From: Effusibacillus consociatus
GTDB taxonomy: Bacteria > Bacillota > Bacilli > Tumebacillales > Effusibacillaceae
Length of the DNA: 64,000 nt
Direction of reading: 5' to 3'
Assembly (NCBI RefSeq): GCF_042652925.1
Contig: NZ_JBHSHC010000142.1
Coordinates: forward strand, 1 to 64,000
Below, one piece after another: positions 59,826 through 64,000 of this stretch. A model generated the notes under the pieces. The model searched no databases. It worked only from the letters and a program-made list of their open reading frames with translations, and was not told where the DNA came from. Every line of letters starts with the position of its first letter. Position 1 is the stretch's first letter. The position numbers and the translations under genes are program-made.

Positions 59826-61373
59826 ATGAATATATACGATAAAATTAATGATTTAATGGATCGGAAATTTAAGATTCAGTTGGGCGGGGGAGACGAACGG
59901 ATTGATGCCCAACATGATCGCGGAAAGCTGACCGCAAGAGAACGAATCGATTTGCTTCTGGATAAAGACACATTTGTGGAATTAAATACCTTCATCGAAC
60001 ACCGTTCAACCCATTTTGGTATGGATGAGATGGAGGCGCCTGGCGAGGGTGTGGTAACCGGTTACGGAAAAATACATGGTCGCCTCGTATATGTGTTTGC
60101 CCAGGATTTCACCGTATTTGGCGGTGCACTCGGGGAAATGCATGCCTTAAAGATTGCTAAGATTATGGATCTGGCTGCCAAAAATGGCGCTCCGGTTATT
60201 GGATTAAATGATTCAGGTGGCGCCCGCATTCAAGAAGGAGTCAGTTCTCTTGACGGTTACGGGACGATCTTCTATCGCAACGCGATTTATTCCGGTGTGA
60301 TCCCGCAGATTTCTGTTATTCTTGGGCCTTGTGCCGGTGGAGCTGTGTATTCTCCGGCAATTACGGATTTTGTTTTCATGGCAGAATATACGAGCCAAAT
60401 GTTTATAACCGGACCAAAGGTGATTGAGACGGTAACAGGGGAGAAAATTAGTGCAGAAAACCTGGGCGGGGCGAAGGTTCATTCCGGGATTAGCGGAAAC
60501 GCTCACTTTACCGCGGAATCAGAACAGCAAGTGCTGGAAGATGTAAGAAGATTATTAAGTTTTCTGCCGCAGAACAACATGGAAAAACCACCTGTGTATG
60601 AAACGGAAAGGGATGACGGCTGGCGGGATGAACTCATCGAGTTGGTTCCGGTAGAAAGCACCAGGGTTTATGATGTACGCAAGGTCATTGAAAGCATTGT
60701 CGATCATGGCGACTTCATGGAGGTACAACCCAATTTTGCAAAAAACATTGTGATCGGGTTTGCCCGGATGGATGGTCATAGCGTGGGGATCATCGCAAAT
60801 CAACCAAAAGTGATGGCCGGAGGCTTGGATATTAATTCTTCCGATAAACTGGCTCGTTTCATTCGATTCTGCGATTGCTTTAATATCCCCCTCCTGACCT
60901 TCGAGGATGTGTCAGGCTTCTTCCCGGGTGTTAATCAAGAGCATGGTGGAATCATTCGCCATGGAGCCAAGATTCTGTATGCCTACTCCGAGGCTACCGT
61001 ACCGAAAATAACGGTGATTTTGCGCAAAGCCTACGGTGGCGCCTACGTTGCCTTGAACTCCAAATCCATCGGTGCCGATGTCGTTTTTGCTTGGCCGAAT
61101 GCGGAAATTGCAGTGATGGGACCCGAGGGGGCGGCAAATATCATTTTCGCCAAGGAAATTGAGCAAAGTGAGGACCCCGCAGCAACGAGAGCGCAAAAGA
61201 TTGCGGAATATCGTGAAAAGTTTGCAAATCCCTATGTTGCTGCAGGTAAAGGAATGGTTGATGATGTCATTGATCCAAGAGAAACTCGAAAAAAACTACT
61301 TGAGTCTTTAGAAATGCTGCGTAATAAGAAAGAAAGCCGTCCTTTTAAAAAACATGGAAATATACCTTTATAA
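59826..61373 (+). CDS. pccB: Propionyl-CoA carboxylase carboxyltransferase (beta) subunit
   Basis: A 515-aa acyl-CoA carboxyltransferase: HDRGKLTARERIDLLLD, GGARIQEGV (oxyanion hole, about 133-141), GPCAGGAVYSPAITDFVFM (about 168-186), GFFPGVNQEHGGIIRHGAKI and RKAYGGAYVAL. It takes the carboxyl group from biotin-AccB to propionyl-CoA (inferred from the mutase neighbours; acetyl-CoA is not excluded). GGGAGAG precedes the ATG. Confidence 0.94.
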   Translation: MNIYDKINDLMDRKFKIQLGGGDERIDAQHDRGKLTARERIDLLLDKDTFVELNTFIEHRSTHFGMDEMEAPGEGVVTGYGKIHGRLVYVFAQDFTVFGGALGEMHALKIAKIMDLAAKNGAPVIGLNDSGGARIQEGVSSLDGYGTIFYRNAIYSGVIPQISVILGPCAGGAVYSPAITDFVFMAEYTSQMFITGPKVIETVTGEKISAENLGGAKVHSGISGNAHFTAESEQQVLEDVRRLLSFLPQNNMEKPPVYETERDDGWRDELIELVPVESTRVYDVRKVIESIVDHGDFMEVQPNFAKNIVIGFARMDGHSVGIIANQPKVMAGGLDINSSDKLARFIRFCDCFNIPLLTFEDVSGFFPGVNQEHGGIIRHGAKILYAYSEATVPKITVILRKAYGGAYVALNSKSIGADVVFAWPNAEIAVMGPEGAANIIFAKEIEQSEDPAATRAQKIAEYREKFANPYVAAGKGMVDDVIDPRETRKKLLESLEMLRNKKESRPFKKHGNIPL

Positions 61374-61385
61374 GAGGTGAGAAAC

Positions 61386-63107
61386 TTGAAGAATCAAAAT
61401 AATGAAATCTTGATGTTAGACCCTCAAGCCAATTTAACAGATTATGATAAAATCTATCAAACCTTTGATTGGAAAGAAGTCGAGCAGGTATTCAGCTGGA
61501 GCAAAACAGGCAAAATCAATATGGTCTATGAGACGATCGATCGGCATGTCGAGGAAGGACGTGGCGAAAATGTCGCCCTGCTCTATACGGACGGAGAAAG
61601 AACAGAAAGCTACACTTTTGCCGCTCTATCCACTCTATCCAATCGTTTTGCCCAGGGACTTGTCTCACTTGGAGTGACAAAGGGGGAGCGCGTTTTTATC
61701 TTCATGCCCAGAAGTCCGGAACTTATTGTGGCTATGCTTGGGATTATCCGGATTGGGGCTATCGCCGGTCCTTTATTTGAGGCGTTTATGGAGGAAGCGG
61801 TCAAAGATCGTCTCGCTGACAGTGGAGCGGTTGCGGTCGTGACGACTCCGCACTTGCTTTCCCGTATCCCGGTTTCGTCACTGCCTGAGCTTAAGCATGT
61901 GATCCTCGTCGGCGCTAATGAGTCACACGGGCTTAAGCCGGGTGAGGCTCGCTACGAGACATTGATGGATCAATCAAATGAACCGATTATCGAGTGGGTA
62001 GAGCGTGACCATGGCATGCTTCTCCACTATACTTCCGGTTCCACCGGGAAACCAAAAGGTGTTCTTCAGGTTCATGAGGCAATGATTCATCAATATGTGT
62101 CGGGGAAATACGTGTATGATTTAAAACCTGGTGATATTTACTGGTGTACAGCCGATCCAGGGTGGGTTACAGGCACTTCTGCCGGAATGTGGGCACCGTG
62201 GCTAAATGGGGTGACGATTGTTATGAGAGGAGGAAGATTTAAGCCTGCGGATTGGTTTAAAACGTTGGAGCAATTTAAGGTCAATGTATGGTTTAGTGCA
62301 CCAACCGCTTTCCGTATGCTTATGGGCGAAGGCAACCAGCTTCCCAAGCAATTCGACCTTTCCTCCGTCCGACACGTGCTTTCGGCAGGTGAACCGTTAA
62401 ATCCTGAGGTCATTCGTTGGGGATTGGAAGTACTCGGCCTGCGAATTCATGACAACTGGTGGATGACGGAAACGGGTTCGACCATCTGTGCCAATTATCG
62501 TTCGCTTCCCATTCGACCAGGCTCCATGGGCAAGCCGCTTCCTGGTATTGGATTAGCAATTGTCGATGATGAAGGAAATGAACTGCCTGCCAATACGATG
62601 GGAAATTTGGCGATTCGTGCCCCTTGGCCGGCGATGATGCGTCAAATTTGGAAGAATCCAACCAAGTATCAGGAATATTTTAAAAATGGTTGGTACATCT
62701 CTGGAGACAGCGCTTATAAAGATGAAGACGGATACTTTTGGTTTGAGGGCCGTGTCGATGATGTGATTAATACGGCCGGAGAACGCGTCGGTCCGTTTGA
62801 GGTGGAAAGCAAGCTGCTGGAGCATCCGGCTGTAGCTGAAGCAGGTGTTATTGGGGTCCCTGATCCGGTCCGTGGACAAATTATTAAAGCCTTTATTACT
62901 TTGCGTGCAGGGTATGAGCCTAGCGAGGAACTGATTGAGGATATCAAGTTTTATGTTAAACAGAAGCTTGCTGCTCATGCTGCACCTCGTCTGGTCGAGT
63001 TCAGAGATAAAATACCGAAAACAAGAAGCGGGAAAATTATGCGCCGTGTCTTAAAAGCTTGGGAATTGGGACTCCCAACCGGTGATTTATCCACAATGGA
63101 AGATTAA
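61386..63107 (+). CDS. acsA: Acetyl/propionyl-CoA synthetase (AcsA-like)
   Basis: A 573-aa AMP-forming acyl-CoA synthetase closely resembling B. subtilis AcsA through its whole length: LHYTSGSTGKPKGVL (P-loop), WCTADPGWVTGTSAGMWAPW, DNWWMTETGS, and the C-terminal acetylation site TRSGKIMRR followed by WELGLPTGDLSTMED. In this operon it probably activates propionate. TTG 61386 has AGAGGTGA 5 nt upstream; GTG 61377 is an alternative. It could also be the cell's acetyl-CoA synthetase paralogue. Confidence 0.9.
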   Translation: MKNQNNEILMLDPQANLTDYDKIYQTFDWKEVEQVFSWSKTGKINMVYETIDRHVEEGRGENVALLYTDGERTESYTFAALSTLSNRFAQGLVSLGVTKGERVFIFMPRSPELIVAMLGIIRIGAIAGPLFEAFMEEAVKDRLADSGAVAVVTTPHLLSRIPVSSLPELKHVILVGANESHGLKPGEARYETLMDQSNEPIIEWVERDHGMLLHYTSGSTGKPKGVLQVHEAMIHQYVSGKYVYDLKPGDIYWCTADPGWVTGTSAGMWAPWLNGVTIVMRGGRFKPADWFKTLEQFKVNVWFSAPTAFRMLMGEGNQLPKQFDLSSVRHVLSAGEPLNPEVIRWGLEVLGLRIHDNWWMTETGSTICANYRSLPIRPGSMGKPLPGIGLAIVDDEGNELPANTMGNLAIRAPWPAMMRQIWKNPTKYQEYFKNGWYISGDSAYKDEDGYFWFEGRVDDVINTAGERVGPFEVESKLLEHPAVAEAGVIGVPDPVRGQIIKAFITLRAGYEPSEELIEDIKFYVKQKLAAHAAPRLVEFRDKIPKTRSGKIMRRVLKAWELGLPTGDLSTMED

Positions 63108-63122
63108 AGGAGTGAACTTCCC

Positions 63123-63602
63123 ATGAAAATTCTTGATATACGGGAAATGATTAAGCTGGTCAATCAATATTCGGTTGACGAACTGGAGTGGGAATATGAA
63201 GAAACCAGGATTTTTATTAAAAAATTTGCGCCTGTCGATTCCGTTCCAGCAGAGTTTTCCGCTCCCGTTTTTGAAATAGAAAGAGGCTCTCAACAGGCAG
63301 CCGTTGCTTTAATTGAGGAACAGACAAGAAAGTCGGTTGAAACCGTCACGGACGTTAAAGATCAAAGTGTCTCAGAGACCCGACATATAATCGCTTCCCC
63401 CACGGTGGGCCTGTTTCAGTCCGTTCTGAAGCAAGATGAACAAGTCAAATCAGGTTATATCATAGGGAACTGCGTGGTAGAATCTTTACAAATTTCCCAC
63501 GAGATCAGATCCGAAGTCGAAGGGAAGATCGTCGAGGTTCTTGCCGAAGATGGACAGTTGGTTGGATATGGAGAACCTCTGTTTATAATCAAAACTATGT
63601 AA
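63123..63602 (+). CDS. Biotin-carrier-like protein lacking the biotinyl lysine
   Basis: A 159-aa AccB paralogue. The N-terminal helix ILDIREMIKLVNQYSVDELEW mirrors the first carrier gene, and the C-terminal biotinyl-like fold is retained (IIASPTVGLFQSV; EVEGKIVEVLAEDGQLVGYGEPLFI, two blocks). The EAMK biotinylation motif, however, reads VESLQIS, with Gln in place of the acceptor Lys. It cannot be biotinylated at the normal position, so it is not a working CO2 carrier; a structural role next to the biotin carboxylase is possible. It is intact and in frame, which argues against simple decay. Confidence 0.88.
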   Translation: MKILDIREMIKLVNQYSVDELEWEYEETRIFIKKFAPVDSVPAEFSAPVFEIERGSQQAAVALIEEQTRKSVETVTDVKDQSVSETRHIIASPTVGLFQSVLKQDEQVKSGYIIGNCVVESLQISHEIRSEVEGKIVEVLAEDGQLVGYGEPLFIIKTM

Positions 63603-63615
63603 AGGGGAGCCCGAA

Positions 63616-64000
63616 ATGTTTAAAAAAATACTTATTGCCAATAGAGGGGAAATCGCCGTACGAGTGATTCGCGCTTGTCGGGAATTGGGCATATCAACAG
63701 TCGCTGTTTATTCGGAGGCAGATAAGGACGCTTTGCATGTCAAAATGGCAGATGAAGCCTATTGTGTCGGACCAACCGCCTCGAAGGAAAGCTATTTAAA
63801 TATGGTTCATTTAATGAGTGTCGCCGTTCTTACCAAATCCGATGCCATCCATCCTGGATATGGATTTTTGGCTGAAAACACATCGTTTGCCCAATTATGT
63901 CGAGATTGCAATATTACCTTCATCGGTCCGGACCCGGAAGCCATTCGAAAAATGGGCGACAAGTCGGTGGCGAAGAATACCATGAAGCAGGCAAATGTAC
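63616..64000 (+). CDS. accC: Biotin carboxylase subunit (partial, cut by window end)
   Basis: The first 128 codons of an AccC/PccA-type biotin carboxylase: MFKKILIANRGEIAVRVIRA, STVAVYSEADKDALHVKMAD, AIHPGYGFLAENTSFA and FIGPDPEAIRKMGDKSVAK. AAGGGGAG precedes the ATG. The ATP-grasp core lies beyond the window. It completes the split carboxylase (carrier, carboxylase and transferase on separate chains). Confidence 0.93.
   Translation, partial: MFKKILIANRGEIAVRVIRACRELGISTVAVYSEADKDALHVKMADEAYCVGPTASKESYLNMVHLMSVAVLTKSDAIHPGYGFLAENTSFAQLCRDCNITFIGPDPEAIRKMGDKSVAKNTMKQANV

Noticed and set aside
1..64000. Mobile elements or CRISPR
   Set aside because: No transposase, integrase, phage gene, terminal inverted repeat pair with target duplication, or regularly spaced direct repeats were seen on either strand.

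Overview
The window reads as a chromosomal segment of an endospore-forming Firmicute (Bacillota). Evidence: a gerA-type germination operon, spoVB, a SpoIID-like protein, sigI-rsgI, a type-B RNase P RNA, an S-box and a T-box leader, and a yajC/DUF3792/DUF421/spoVB/comN/secDF/recJ/apt/relA/dtd gene order like that of Bacillus subtilis. It carries ruvC, which B. subtilis lacks. A member of the Alicyclobacillaceae (Effusibacillus/Tumebacillus-like) would fit, but that placement is inference from gene content. I see no insertion sequence, prophage, CRISPR array or tRNA gene.

Layout. 1-0.65 kb: the 3' end of a 5S rRNA (so an rrn operon ends here) and rnpB. 0.75-7.3 kb: ilvD, a small Pro-rich coiled-coil protein, a leftward three-gene GMC-oxidoreductase operon, an acidic hypothetical protein and a 3-hydroxyisobutyrate-dehydrogenase-family enzyme. 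7.3-7.6 kb: a probable undescribed small RNA with its own strong promoter. 7.7-16.4 kb: hom-pheA, then ilvE-ilvB-ilvN-ilvC-leuA behind a roughly 600-nt leader that holds a ykkC-family aptamer followed by a leucine-type T-box. 16.6-20 kb: a PilZ protein and an S-box-controlled metNIQ methionine transporter. 20-28 kb: a lone ECF sigma factor, two crcB genes, a LysM protein, nadE and gerA-gerB-gerC. 28-36 kb: yebC, a COG0523 GTPase, ruvC, thyA-dfrA, ruvA-ruvB, DUF2905, sigI-rsgI. 36-52.7 kb: SpoIID-like, queA-tgt-yajC, membrane proteins, spoVB, comN, secD-secF, recJ-apt-relA, dtd and a hypothetical protein. 52.9-64 kb: a TetR regulator followed by a propionate/methylmalonyl-CoA operon that runs off the window.

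How the genes work together. Branched-chain amino acid synthesis (ilvD, ilvEBNC, leuA) seems to be read by two RNA sensors in series. The ykkC-family aptamer is probably of the ppGpp-sensing subtype, judged by context, and the T-box senses uncharged tRNA-Leu. The enzyme that makes and degrades ppGpp, Rel, lies in the same window. The last operon encodes an almost complete route from propionate to succinyl-CoA: acyl-CoA synthetase, biotin carrier, biotin carboxylase, carboxyltransferase, both methylmalonyl-CoA mutase subunits and the MeaB chaperone. Three near-identical palindromes ahead of it look like operators for the adjacent TetR protein.

The most unusual signals are: (1) the tandem ykckC-type/T-box leader; (2) a dispersed family of intergenic stem-loops ahead of ruvB, dtd and a small gene and between ilvC and leuA, two of which overlap the downstream Shine-Dalgarno; (3) the candidate small RNA at 7366-7551; (4) a second biotin-carrier-like protein that lacks the biotinylated lysine; and (5) the triple operator array.
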